A DNA stretch of 64,000 nucleotides from Shimazuella soli (GTDB lineage Bacteria; Bacillota; Bacilli; Thermoactinomycetales; Thermoactinomycetaceae): contig NZ_JAKWBN010000003.1 in NCBI RefSeq assembly GCF_022511585.1, positions 310,001-374,000 of the forward strand. Reading direction: 5' to 3'. Shown piece by piece: positions 19,388 to 27,609 of this stretch. A program made the translations under genes and the position numbers. Each line of letters starts with the position of its first letter. Within the stretch, counting starts at the first letter, position 1. The notes beneath the pieces were generated by a model, which was not told the DNA's origin, made no database searches, and was given only the letters and a program-made list of their open reading frames with translations.

Positions 19388-19695
19388 ATATCCTGGCCAA
19401 AAGCAGATGGGGGAATTGGTGTAAGTGAAAATTATGTGTCAGATCTGGAAAGAGGTATAAAGAACATAACTGACCCTCAAACACTACGAAATTTATGTAC
19501 TATATTGCAAATTCCGTTCTGGGAAATGGGACTTTCTGATTTTGATCCATTTTATACAACCAATTTAAATGATTCTGGGTTTAATTATATTGGTATTACT
19601 AAACTTACTGATTCGGCTACTGATCGTATTCTAGAATACAAAAATTGTCTCCTAGAAGCAGATGGAGATTGTTTTATATCAGGAACATCCATAAC
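19388..19695 (+). pseudogene. XRE-family regulator fragment
   Basis: Reads I-G-V-S-E-N-Y-V-S-D-L-E-R-G-I-K-N, the recognition-helix half of an XRE helix-turn-helix, then N-I-T-D-P-Q-T-L-R-N-L. The preceding helix (Q-K-Q-M-G-E) is in another frame, so a frameshift lies near 19405-19412. Downstream the frame stays open but is overrun by the palindromic repeat at 19696. No start codon with a ribosome site is seen. It is not a close relative of the XRE-TPR gene at 28 kb. Confidence 0.6.
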
Positions 19696-19726
19696 GTGCG
19701 ACAAGGGGACGGTTCTTGTGTCGCAC
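19696..19726. repeat. REP-like palindrome copy 1
   Basis: Arms GTGCGACA and TGTCGCAC enclose AGGGGACGGTTCTTG. The core GGGGACGGTTCT recurs, in either orientation, at 29.35, 29.58, 30.68 and 30.79 kb. Confidence 0.8.
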
Positions 19727-19937
19727 AAATATCTTGGATATTATTGATAGAGATTTGACTTTACGTCTCACTTCTTCGATAATCATCCGAACCCACTTCT
19801 CGATTTGCTCTAGCGAGATACTAATTCGCAAAAATTTCTCACGTTCTTTCATAAAGGATTTTTTGTCCAATATAAAAAGAAAAATCAGATATAGAGGGAG
19901 TATAATCCGCTCTTTATCTGATTTTAGTTCCTAAATT

Positions 19938-21185
19938 TTATTCTCTTATTTGCCCATTCCCATGAATCAAATACTTATAACTTGTCAATTCTTTTAATCC
20001 CATCGGTCCTCTTGCATGCAGTTTCTGTGTGGAGATGCCGATCTCGGCTCCAAAGCCAAATTCAAATCCATCGGTAAAGCGAGTGGAGGCGTTGTGGTAA
20101 ACTGCTGCTGCATCTACACTTGTGAGGAATTGGTTTGCTGTTTCTTGATTATCAGTAACAATTGCTTCTGAATGATTGGTTCCAAAGCGGTCGATATGGG
20201 AAATTGCTTCTTCTGTATTCTTTACCACTTTAATAGCTAAAATCAGATCGAGAAATTCAGTATCAAAGTCTATTTCTGTCGCCGCTTCGATAGCTTGATT
20301 AGGAAGCAGGGCTTGTGTCTGCTCACAGCCGCGAATCGTAACTCCTTTTTCTTTCAGGAGCGGGACGAGTGCAGGTAAAAAAGCAGGTGCGATTTGTTCA
20401 TGTACAAGTAAAGATTCAATCGCGTTGCAGACAGAAGGACGCTGAACTTTTGCATTGATGGCAATATCGAGTGCCATTTGCAGATTGGCATCTTTATCAA
20501 CATAGACGTGACAGTTTCCTACACCTGTCTCGATAACTGGAACGAGAGAGTGTTCCAAAACATATTGAATAAGTCCAGCACCACCTCGAGGAATGATTAA
20601 GTCGACCTTCCCTTTGCTGCGAATCAATTGCTCGATGGTTTGTCTCTCCGTTTGCTGGATGATTTGAATAGCATCTTCGGGGAGTGATGTTTCTTTCAAT
20701 CCATCTCGAAGGGCATTTACTAAGGCGATGTTGGTATTAATCGCTTCTTTTCCACCGCGTAATATAACAGCATTTCCAGTTTTTAAAGTCAACCCAGCTG
20801 CATCTACGGTTACATTTGGCCTTGATTCATAAATAATACCAATAACACCAAAGGGAACACGAATCTGTTCAATTGTGAGCCCATTTGGCCGCTCGATTGT
20901 TTGTAGGCTTTGACCCACAGGATCCGCTAGGTCTGCGATTTGTTCAAGTCCTGTGATCATGTCCTGTATCCGAGTCTCATCTAAACGTAAACGATCCAAT
21001 TTAGACTCTGTTAATCCCTGTTTTCTACTCGCATCTAAATCTTTTTCATTTGCACTTAATATGGTTTCTCTTTGTTGCCAAAGTACTTTGCCAATATGGC
21101 GGATTGCTTCGTTTTTTTCTTCACTGCTTAGGGTGACAAGTTTGCGTGATGCTGTTTTTGCTTGTGTTGTTAGCTTTTCGAGCAA
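19938..21185 (-). CDS. proA: gamma-glutamyl phosphate reductase
   Basis: Second step of proline synthesis: reduces glutamyl 5-phosphate to the semialdehyde with NADPH, 415 aa. An aldehyde-dehydrogenase-type fold: P-F-G-V-I-G-I-I-Y-E-S-R-P-N near residue 110, the Cys nucleophile in Q-R-P-S-V-C-N-A-I-E-S, and G-L-K-E-L-T-S-Y-K near the end. TTG at 21185 overlaps the proB end by 16 bases and has AAGGAGTG 8 bases before it, so the two are translated together under the T-box upstream of proB. Confidence 0.97.
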   Translation of the reverse strand: MLEKLTTQAKTASRKLVTLSSEEKNEAIRHIGKVLWQQRETILSANEKDLDASRKQGLTESKLDRLRLDETRIQDMITGLEQIADLADPVGQSLQTIERPNGLTIEQIRVPFGVIGIIYESRPNVTVDAAGLTLKTGNAVILRGGKEAINTNIALVNALRDGLKETSLPEDAIQIIQQTERQTIEQLIRSKGKVDLIIPRGGAGLIQYVLEHSLVPVIETGVGNCHVYVDKDANLQMALDIAINAKVQRPSVCNAIESLLVHEQIAPAFLPALVPLLKEKGVTIRGCEQTQALLPNQAIEAATEIDFDTEFLDLILAIKVVKNTEEAISHIDRFGTNHSEAIVTDNQETANQFLTSVDAAAVYHNASTRFTDGFEFGFGAEIGISTQKLHARGPMGLKELTSYKYLIHGNGQIRE

Positions 21186-22285
21186 AGGGAAACACTCCTT
21201 TTGGATGATAGTAAGACAAGTTGATCCCGATGGATCACTTCTGGAAGAAGAGGCAGGGGCTCTCCTTCATGGCGTTTGCTGATGAGTTGGTCTATATCAC
21301 GACTCGACAGATGAACAATACCTTTGCCAATTGTTTGTTCATGGTGGCAAATTTCCACTACAGAACCTTCTACAAAATCACCTGTTGTTGATAAAATACC
21401 TGCTAGTAATAAACTAGAGTTTCCTTTTGTCAAAGCTTCATATGCACCAGTATCCACGATTACACTTCCTTCCGCCCTTGTACCATAGGCAATCCATGGT
21501 TTTTTCTTCTTTAACGGAGTATCAGCAATGAAGTGTGTTCCAATTGCGTTACCAGCGATGATGTGTTGTAAAACATTCGGTCTATTACTATTTGCGATTC
21601 GAACATTTACACCAGATTGAGTAGCAATCTGAGCGGCTTGCAGTTTGGTTTTCATTCCACCAGTGCCGACTGAACTTCCATTTCCTCCAGCTATCTGCCA
21701 AAGTTCTGGCGTGATCGCTTCAATTTGGTGGAGCAGTTTTGCATTTTTGTCTATTCGGGGATTCGAAGTATACAACCCATCAATATCTGATAACATGACA
21801 TAGAGGTCGGCTGCTGCAACTAAGGAAACCAATGCGCCAAGGGTGTCGTTATCTCCAAAACGAATTTCTTCTACTGCTACTGTGTCATTTTCATTAATAA
21901 TAGGGATAATGCCATGATGCAAAAGAGGTTCTATCGTATTGCGGATATGAATAAAACGTTTTCGATCTTCGATGTCAGATCGAGTGAGTAATAATTGAGC
22001 TACAGGTATATCGTGATGTGCAAAACTTTCTTGATACTGCTGGATTAAAACAGATTGCCCTACTGCTGCCGCTGCTTGTTTTTCAGGCATAGTCATGGTA
22101 GTTCGATTCCAACCTAAAGCACCAACACCTGCTGCAACAGCGCCTGAAGTGACGAGGATCAATTGGAGCTTTTGTTGATGAAGATATACTAATTGTGTGA
22201 CCAATTGATTCACTTTAGATCGGCACAAGGAACCAGATTCATCAACCAAGCTGCTAGAACCTACTTTTACAACAATCCTTTTCAA
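21170..22285 (-). CDS. proB: glutamate 5-kinase
   Basis: First committed step of proline synthesis, and the usual target of proline feedback inhibition. TTG at 22285 follows AAAGGAGGG at 8 bases and gives 371 aa. The amino-acid kinase domain opens K-R-I-V-V-K-V-G-S-S-S-L and has the I-N-E-N-D-T-V and G-T-G-G-M-x-T-K motifs. A C-terminal PUA domain follows (about 280-371). Transcription is set by the proline-type T-box leader at 22326-22573. Confidence 0.96.
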   Translation of the reverse strand: MKRIVVKVGSSSLVDESGSLCRSKVNQLVTQLVYLHQQKLQLILVTSGAVAAGVGALGWNRTTMTMPEKQAAAAVGQSVLIQQYQESFAHHDIPVAQLLLTRSDIEDRKRFIHIRNTIEPLLHHGIIPIINENDTVAVEEIRFGDNDTLGALVSLVAAADLYVMLSDIDGLYTSNPRIDKNAKLLHQIEAITPELWQIAGGNGSSVGTGGMKTKLQAAQIATQSGVNVRIANSNRPNVLQHIIAGNAIGTHFIADTPLKKKKPWIAYGTRAEGSVIVDTGAYEALTKGNSSLLLAGILSTTGDFVEGSVVEICHHEQTIGKGIVHLSSRDIDQLISKRHEGEPLPLLPEVIHRDQLVLLSSKRSVSLCSKS

Positions 22286-22325
22286 ATGGAAATCCCTCCT
22301 TTTTCGAAGTGATTTTATAAAAATT

Positions 22326-22573
22326 AAAAAAGCCATTCATCCCAGAGAAGGACGAATGGCTTCGTGGTACCACCTTCATTGATTTTATATGAGGACATAT
22401 AAAACCCACTCTATTAGACGCTAACGGTTTCTCACCGACTCGCTTTTCACGAGTAGCTCCGGAGGCGGGATCTGTCTCTAGGATGATAGGATTTTCCAGC
22501 CGAGAATCCTACTCTCTAAACATCCCAATTAAGACAGACTTCACTCCATCAATGCTTGCCGAAGTATAACTGT
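22326..22573 (-). promoter_or_regulatory. T-box riboswitch leader of proBA (proline)
   Basis: In minus orientation the leader has the AG-bulge AGAGAG, a GGCTGG stem I loop, a bottom loop after AGACAGA containing TCCCGCC (minus reading of 22464-22470), the antiterminator sequence GGTGGTACCACG (22374-22363) and the terminator GCCATTCGTCC / GGGATGAATGGC with a T run (22360-22326). The candidate specifier reads CCC or CCG, both proline codons, matching the genes. The exact specifier needs a structure model. Confidence 0.9.
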
Positions 22574-22579
22574 TTTATT

Positions 22580-22609
22580 ACGATACCGAATTTACAAGTT
22601 AGTTGTCAA
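22580..22609 (-). promoter_or_regulatory. promoter of the proBA T-box transcript
   Basis: TTGACA (22609-22604), 18 bases, TATCGT (22585-22580) on the minus strand. The -35 overlaps the last codons and stop of pyrD. Confidence 0.6.
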
Positions 22610-23697
22610 CTAGTTTTCGAACCAACGATTTCATTTAAGGAGTGAACCCCTTTTTCTTCTAAGATGGCGAGTAGTTCTGTATTGATTTTACGGGCTATTC
22701 CCGGTCCTTCATAAATCATCCCAGTGTACACTTGAATCAAGTTTGCTCCTGCACATATCTTTTCATATGCGTCTGCTCCAGAGAATATACCACCTACTCC
22801 AATAATAGGAGTTTTACCCTCGGTGATATGGTAAATGTGGCGAACAAATTCCGTCGATTTCTGGGTTAGTGGCCGCCCGCTTAACCCTCCACTCTCTTTT
22901 GTATAAGGAGAAGGATGCAAGTTTTCCCGGGAAATAGTCGTATTAGTAGCTATGATACCGTCAATTCCAGACTTTATTGCCGTTTGGATGATATCCTTCA
23001 TTTGTTCCAGACTGAGATCTGGGGCGATTTTTAAAAAAACAGGGCGATAGGAGCTTGTCTCTTTTAGTAACTCATCACGTGTAGATAGTACAGAAGTGAG
23101 TAATTTTTGGAGTGCATCCACATGTTGAAGATCACGAAGTCCTTCTGTATTTGGAGAGCTGACATTAAGAACGAAGTAGTCTGCGTAATCATAGAGACTC
23201 ATCAATCCGCTTCGATAATCACTGCTTGCTTGTTCATTGGGGGTATCTTTGTTTTTACCCAAGTTGATCCCGATCGGGATATTTGGTTTGGAGAGGGCTT
23301 GAAACGTATTTTTTGCATCTTCTATCCCATGATTGTTAAAGCCCATGCGATTAATGATGGCTTCATCTTCTATCAAGCGGAAAAGCCTGGGCTTTGGATT
23401 TCCAACCTGGGGCCTGGGAGTCAATGTTCCCACTTCGACAAAACCAAACCCAAAAGCAGACAGCCCATGATAAACATTGGCATGTTTATCAAATCCAGCT
23501 GCTAAGCCTACAGGATTAGGGAAGGAGAGACCACATACTGTACTTTCTAAACGTTTATCTATTATGGTAAATCTCTTTTGAATAAATTTGCTGATTTTAG
23601 GTGTGCTCTGCATGACTTGCAAGCCGCGAATCGTCATGGTATGAGCTTGTTCCGCATTCATCCGGAAAAGCAATTTACGAAGCGATTTATATACCAT
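22606..23697 (-). CDS. pyrD: dihydroorotate dehydrogenase (quinone), class 2
   Basis: Membrane-associated flavoenzyme of pyrimidine synthesis, 363 aa, oxidising dihydroorotate with quinone as acceptor. The N-terminal ~40 residues form the amphipathic helix pair of class 2 enzymes (L-L-F-R-M-N-A-E-Q-A-H), followed by N-P-V-G-L-A-A-G-F-D-K. The catalytic Ser is in N-V-S-S-P-N-T, and G-G-L-S-G-R-P-L is present. Most Bacillus carry class 1B pyrD inside the pyr operon; this one stands alone. AGAAAGGACG precedes the ATG. Confidence 0.95.
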   Translation of the reverse strand: MVYKSLRKLLFRMNAEQAHTMTIRGLQVMQSTPKISKFIQKRFTIIDKRLESTVCGLSFPNPVGLAAGFDKHANVYHGLSAFGFGFVEVGTLTPRPQVGNPKPRLFRLIEDEAIINRMGFNNHGIEDAKNTFQALSKPNIPIGINLGKNKDTPNEQASSDYRSGLMSLYDYADYFVLNVSSPNTEGLRDLQHVDALQKLLTSVLSTRDELLKETSSYRPVFLKIAPDLSLEQMKDIIQTAIKSGIDGIIATNTTISRENLHPSPYTKESGGLSGRPLTQKSTEFVRHIYHITEGKTPIIGVGGIFSGADAYEKICAGANLIQVYTGMIYEGPGIARKINTELLAILEEKGVHSLNEIVGSKTS

Positions 23698-24029
23698 TGG
23701 TAGCGTCCTTTCTACAAAACATATCTAAAGTAGCATACCATAGAATGCTGAGAAACGAGAGGATACTTTGTGTTAGAAATTGTATGTAGTCTATTTTAAA
23801 CTTTCGAACAATCTAGTTTCCCAATAAAGAAGTGGGGTTTTAGAATATTTAAGTTGCAACTATCTCGTACAGAAAAGTTTCTCATGGTTATCATATAAAA
23901 TAGAAAAGTATATGAATAAATATGTCCGATTTTACACACTATTTCGAAACAATGCAGACATAAATGAATATTTATTTTGATAGACGATAATTTAAAATGA
24001 AAATACATTCAATGAAAGGGTGAAAGCCT
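23698..24029. other. intergenic region without genes
   Basis: AT-rich spacer between divergent pyrD and the secreted-protein gene. No ORF with a ribosome site was found, and no clear -35/-10 pair on either strand. Confidence 0.5.
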
Positions 24030-24557
24030 GTGAAAAATTGGAAAAATACTGCAATTGCATTTAGCTTGGCAACTGGACTGTTCATAACTGGTGTTGCAAC
24101 CACTACTATAAATGTTACACACGCTGCTGAGAAAAAAGTGGAAATCCATCAAATTGTCCATCAACAAACCATTAAAGAAATGAAAAAACGTGCAATAGCT
24201 GGGAAAACAACAAACAGTGAAAACTTCTCTATAGGTTCCAAAACGAAAGATATTGTGAAAAAATGGGGCAAACCAGATCAGGGATCAGATGCAGAGTATC
24301 TTGGTTACAATAAAAGAAAAATCGGATTCTTTGCAACATCTGGTCGTGTAAATTTGATTGTTTCGAACGATAAAAAATATAGTGGCATTACTTATAAAGA
24401 AGTCAAAAGGGAATTAGGAAAGCCTAGTAAAGAAAGAAAAGGTGAAGATGGAATTTACGTAACTTACAAAGCAGGAAAACATGCTTTAGAGATTGCATTT
24501 TATTACAACAAAGCAGGCAATGCTCCTGATACCATTAAAGAAGTATCTGTTTATTAA
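24030..24557 (+). CDS. secreted protein, YjgB/DUF4309-like
   Basis: Exported protein of 175 aa. GTG start with GAAAGGGTG 7 bases before it; signal peptide 1-32 ending T-H-A-A. The mature part has two related segments, S-I-G-S-K-T-K-D-I-V-K-K-W-G-K-P and I-T-Y-K-E-V-K-R-E-L-G-K-P, the repeated 'D-V-x-x-x-x-G-x-P' pattern of DUF4309 (B. subtilis YjgB). Function is unknown in the family. The match is from recall of the pattern, not from a search. Confidence 0.65.
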   Translation: MKNWKNTAIAFSLATGLFITGVATTTINVTHAAEKKVEIHQIVHQQTIKEMKKRAIAGKTTNSENFSIGSKTKDIVKKWGKPDQGSDAEYLGYNKRKIGFFATSGRVNLIVSNDKKYSGITYKEVKRELGKPSKERKGEDGIYVTYKAGKHALEIAFYYNKAGNAPDTIKEVSVY

Positions 24558-24582
24558 TAGTTGATTATAGGCTTTTGTAACA

Positions 24583-24617
24583 AAGCAATTCTGTTATATT
24601 GGAATTGCTTTTTTTAT
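24583..24617 (+). terminator. terminator after DUF4309-like gene
   Basis: AAGCAATTC / GAATTGCTT around ten bases, followed by seven T. Confidence 0.85.
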
Positions 24618-24672
24618 GTTTCAAAAAGGCAGAAAATAAATTTGCAAAAGATGTAAAATCGGAAGTGGCGTA

Positions 24673-24972
24673 TTATGTAAAGAAAGCCCTGCTTCTACTG
24701 AATATAGTGTAGAGGAGAAAATTGAAAGAGACTAGTAGGTAGAGTATTGTCTCTGGATTTTTTTGATTGTTCCAAAAATTTTCTCGTAATGCTTCGGTTT
24801 GGAAAAACAACCGATATCCCATGTTGTCTCCTCGTAATTTGTTCATCGATAGAGCAGGGTAGAATTGATAACGATCGTAAAGAGGGTCTTCCTTCCAATC
24901 ATAAATAGCAGGTTTTATCCCCAATATAAATCCTTCTTCAAAAGATAAACCAAAATCGGGATAATCCGTCAA
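24673..24972 (-). CDS. small hypothetical protein
   Basis: Not recognised. TTG at 24972 has AGAAAGGAAC about 8 bases before it; 99 aa. Residues 1-70 are acidic and aromatic with no signal peptide (F-E-E-G-F near the start, Y-R-L-F-F-Q-T-E-A). The last ~25 residues turn hydrophobic then basic and look unlike the rest, so a late frameshift is possible. It is a single gene between two unrelated units, close to the GC-rich cassette. Confidence 0.45.
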   Translation of the reverse strand: MTDYPDFGLSFEEGFILGIKPAIYDWKEDPLYDRYQFYPALSMNKLRGDNMGYRLFFQTEALRENFWNNQKNPETILYLLVSFNFLLYTIFSRSRAFFT

Positions 24973-25176
24973 TGGGATGTTCCTTTCTGTGCAAAATACT
25001 TTCTTTTTCTTTTCCTCTGCCTCTCTGTTACTAATCCTTAAAACTTAAATAAAGGGAATAAATTTCAGACGCATTGTATTAATTTATAAATAAATGCCAT
25101 AACAGCGTATAGAAATCAATTTGAAGGATTGAACATTTTCTTCAAGCTATCTTGATATTCTTTCTTATAAATGGGT

Positions 25177-25201
25177 CCCCTGCGCTGAAACAGCACAGGG
25201 G
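25177..25201 (-). terminator. hairpin after the GC-rich gene
   Basis: CCCCTGtGCTG-ttt-CAGCgCAGGGG in minus orientation, 33 bases after the stop. The tail (ACCCATTTATAAG) is only weakly T-rich. Confidence 0.6.
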
Positions 25202-25233
25202 AGGCCCACATCCGGTATGCGGCTATGAAGGGG

Positions 25234-26235
25234 TCACGCAGCAGCCGGTTCCTTCAGCCTATTCATGACCTTGGCCCACTGCTTGTTGACTCGTCCGAGG
25301 CACTTCCTCGCCTTGCCCAGATGACGGTTGTCGATCCACCGGGCCGTCGTGGTCTCCCCGGTCCAGTCAGTCCAGAGGTTGAACTGACCCATACCCTCAC
25401 ACCCGAGGGTGATTCCGTCGAACCAGACTCCATCCTCGATCGGTGTCAGCGGGATCTCGGTGCCGTCTTCCTTGTGCAGGATGCCGCGGAACTGGGGACC
25501 AGACTGAGTCTCCTGCACCAGTACCGTGATCTGGCCGACACCCTTGCGTTCCCAGACACTGTCCTGCTTCTCGATGTCTGGGGTCCAAGTGGAAGGGATG
25601 GGGATCACGTTGATCTCGCCAAGCTTGAAGTAGTCGGAGGTCAGACCATGGATCCCTCGAATCACGCCGGGGTTTTTCTCCGAGTACAACTGGGGGCTCT
25701 GACGGTTTGCGACCGCGAACTTCCCGTACTCGTAACGGTCCGTTCCGTCCTTCAGAATGCCCACTTGAAGAGCTTCCGTGTACGTCCGGGTGCTCAGCAG
25801 TGGATCGGTACCGTCTTCCCAGCAGAATTCGCTCAGCGTGAGCTGGTCGCCGGTGATGCGGAACTCGCCGCCGTAGAGAGGAGCGCCGTCGTTGGGCATG
25901 CCCCTCACTTCGAGGCCGTTGAAGACGCGGATGAAGCTCCAGTACTTGTCCTCCGACGATGCGGGAACGTAGAGCTGGTTGCTGAGGGGGTTGGAGCAGT
26001 ACTCCTCCCACTTCTCCTCATCCATCTCCGCCAGACTGAGCCGCTGGTTGCTGGTCGCCTCAGTTGCCTCCCAGTAGTGCCAGGTGTTCACCATCAGAGG
26101 GGTGAACACGGCTCCGTCTTCAACCTCGACTCGCTCATACACCCCACCGCTGTGGATGTTGACGATGAGGACATGCTCACCGTCCGCGTCATCGCTGAGG
26201 AAGATGCGGTGGCCGGAGAGAGACATCAACTCCAT
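25234..26235 (-). CDS. GC-rich hypothetical protein, 333 aa, probable transfer
   Basis: No family recognised. Base use differs sharply from the genome: line 25501-25560 has 35/60 G+C against 24/60 in the neighbouring gene line 24241-24300. Codons prefer C/G at third positions (ctg, gtc, acc). The protein is acidic, soluble, rich in Trp and Gly, without signal peptide; the middle is beta-like (E-F-R-I-T-G-D-Q-L-T-L) and the last 35 residues are basic (G-K-A-R-K-C-L-G-R-V-N-K-Q-W). A weak site (GTGAAGGC) precedes ATG. It looks like a recent arrival from a high-GC donor such as an actinomycete, which is inference. Confidence 0.65.
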   Translation of the reverse strand: MELMSLSGHRIFLSDDADGEHVLIVNIHSGGVYERVEVEDGAVFTPLMVNTWHYWEATEATSNQRLSLAEMDEEKWEEYCSNPLSNQLYVPASSEDKYWSFIRVFNGLEVRGMPNDGAPLYGGEFRITGDQLTLSEFCWEDGTDPLLSTRTYTEALQVGILKDGTDRYEYGKFAVANRQSPQLYSEKNPGVIRGIHGLTSDYFKLGEINVIPIPSTWTPDIEKQDSVWERKGVGQITVLVQETQSGPQFRGILHKEDGTEIPLTPIEDGVWFDGITLGCEGMGQFNLWTDWTGETTTARWIDNRHLGKARKCLGRVNKQWAKVMNRLKEPAAA

Positions 26236-26544
26236 GGTTTGCCTTCACTTTCGCTCGGATGTGGACTGTTACTTGCCTACTCCTATTTTAAATCAGTATT
26301 CTATTCATGAACATAGAAAATGAGGAAAGTGAGCTTAACGTTTTTTTGAACTAATACTAATTGTCTAAACAAATGGAAGGGGCAATATCTGTTGCTCCTT
26401 TTTTGTTTACTTGTTTTCGGTTCTTTCCAATCTTCTGTGTTATAGAAATATCTTTCTTGATGATTAAAATGTTTGATATAATACATGCTAGTTCCATTCG
26501 TTATGCTGGAGGGTGTCCTACAGGGCATTCGGAAAGGTCATGGT
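26236..26544. other. spacer with an orphan terminator and a promoter
   Basis: A hairpin AAGGGGCAA / TTGCTCCTT (26377-26400) with T run points to transcription from the left on the plus strand, yet no plus-strand gene is there. An extended -10, TG-A-TATAAT at about 26472-26480, probably serves the next gene. Confidence 0.5.
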
Positions 26545-26931
26545 ATGAGCCCTAAGCTCGATGTCGAGGCTGTCCTTAAGGAAATTGCTGGATGTCTTGA
26601 CGACAATGGCCTACTTCCTTTTCTTGGTGTCGGCTCAGGATGTAGTTCGCTTATGAATCTGACGACGATGTTCCACAAGAAGCAAGGCCGTCCGGCTACC
26701 TGGTCGAACATGCCAGAGGGAACGCTGTTCTTCAGGAGCGATTCTTCTTTCGGGGGATGGACCAAGCCCGAAGAGAGGATGACCGATGGCTGGTGTGGAA
26801 CCACTGTCAATCTGAACGACCTGGTGAATGATCAGGTAGCTTGGGTTCACAGTGATTCTGAGATTTGGATCATCCAGAGGGTAGGAAACTCCTTCCTCTG
26901 GTACCACTTGCTCAAGCTAGTAGGAGGATGA
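26545..26931 (+). CDS. hypothetical protein, paralogue of the gene at 33.0 kb
   Basis: 128 aa. ATG 26545 is set by GGAAAGGT at 6 bases; an upstream ATG at 26485 lacks a site. Not recognised. The second half aligns with the protein at 33014-33415: E-G-x-L-F-F, S-F-G-G-x-x-K-P-E, T-V-N-L-N, Q-x-A-W-V-x-S, and a W/F-I-x-R ending. Composition is moderately GC-rich (31/60 in 26641-26700). No signal peptide or membrane helix. The shared C-terminal half is Trp-rich and beta-like. Both paralogues are single-gene units with similar large 3' hairpins. Confidence 0.6.
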   Translation: MSPKLDVEAVLKEIAGCLDDNGLLPFLGVGSGCSSLMNLTTMFHKKQGRPATWSNMPEGTLFFRSDSSFGGWTKPEERMTDGWCGTTVNLNDLVNDQVAWVHSDSEIWIIQRVGNSFLWYHLLKLVGG

Positions 26932-26956
26932 ATCTGACCTAAGCCCCCCTGCGTAA

Positions 26957-27013
26957 TCACGCCCCCATACAGGGATCATCCTTGTTAAGGATCGATATCT
27001 TGTATGGGGGCGG
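26957..27013 (+). terminator. long GC-rich hairpin, shared with 33.5 kb copy
   Basis: CGCCCCCATACA and TGTATGGGGGCG are perfect arms closing an inner ATCCTT-gtt-AAGGAT hairpin. A related structure follows the paralogous gene (33475-33525). Confidence 0.7.
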
Positions 27014-27055
27014 TGCATTTTAAGTCAATAAAGAAAGTCCTGAGCTATAAAAAAA

Positions 27056-27232
27056 TTAGTCATTAGAATGATTTCGGTGATTTACAGGAACTGCAAAGAT
27101 ATCATAGTTTACACCTTTCACCTGAACAGTATGATCATCATTTTGTGTTTTGCTGGCATTTAGTAATTCAATTACAATAGAGCCATTTTCTGTTTCTAAC
27201 GTCACATAGGTTACTTTGGTTGTCTCCGTCAT
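27056..27232 (-). CDS. 58-aa hypothetical protein (third gene of operon)
   Basis: Reads M-T-E-T-T-K-V-T-Y-V-T-L-E-T to N-H-R-N-H-S-N-D. ATG at 27232 overlaps the stop of the gene before it (ATGA), and that gene's GAAGGAGAG lies just upstream, so translation is coupled. Threonine- and valine-rich, likely a small beta-sheet; no cysteines, no signal, no helix. Not recognised. It is the last gene of a three-gene minus-strand operon divergent from the XRE-TPR regulator. Confidence 0.6.
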   Translation of the reverse strand: MTETTKVTYVTLETENGSIVIELLNASKTQNDDHTVQVKGVNYDIFAVPVNHRNHSND

Positions 27233-27609
27233 CGGTTGATCTCTCCTTCACTCCTATCAGCTAGCAGCTGCTCGATATACTGTTCGATCTGATGGATTTT
27301 CTCCAGATCAAAAGCAGCAATATCACAAATCATCGAAGTATGAAGCTGTCTTACATCGTGTATGTCACCTGTGCGGATAAACGTACATAACTCCTCTATT
27401 TGCTGAGAAGTGAGCTGGATTGTCTTTGTACTTTGGACAGCGATTGGCTCCCCATCTTGATAGAGGAAGTAGATTGCCTCGATCAGCGCAAGACGCGAAG
27501 TCGCTAAGCGTAAATGATCCATACGGGTAACATAATCTTCTTGTTCACAGCAATAGACCAGATATCTAGCCAACTCTTTCCCGATCTGTTTCATATCCGC
27601 TAGTGTCAT
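27229..27609 (-). CDS. 126-aa hypothetical protein (second gene of operon)
   Basis: ATG 27609 follows GGGAGGGGTATGG; the longer frame to 27750 lies over the first gene and is not used. Mostly helical, soluble, with M-K-Q-I-G-K-E-L-A-R-Y near the start and a Q-I-E-E-L-C-T-F-I-R segment; no motif I can name. It overlaps the first gene by 44 bases and the third by four, a tightly packed operon. Small, interdependent unknown proteins next to a regulator often work together, but no function can be assigned. Confidence 0.6.
   Translation of the reverse strand: MTLADMKQIGKELARYLVYCCEQEDYVTRMDHLRLATSRLALIEAIYFLYQDGEPIAVQSTKTIQLTSQQIEELCTFIRTGDIHDVRQLHTSMICDIAAFDLEKIHQIEQYIEQLLADRSEGEINR

Noticed and set aside
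23107-23505. 132-codon plus-strand ORF in pyrD
   Set aside because: Antisense to a clear dihydroorotate dehydrogenase; no ribosome site.
23796-24008. 70-codon minus-strand ORF upstream of the secreted protein gene
   Set aside because: F/I/Y/H-rich composition of AT-rich noncoding DNA and no ribosome site.
25225-26310. 361-codon plus-strand ORF opposite the GC-rich gene
   Set aside because: Long only because GC-rich antisense frames lack stops; no ribosome site, low-complexity L/V/R/D composition, and the minus-strand frame has a better start, composition and hairpin end.
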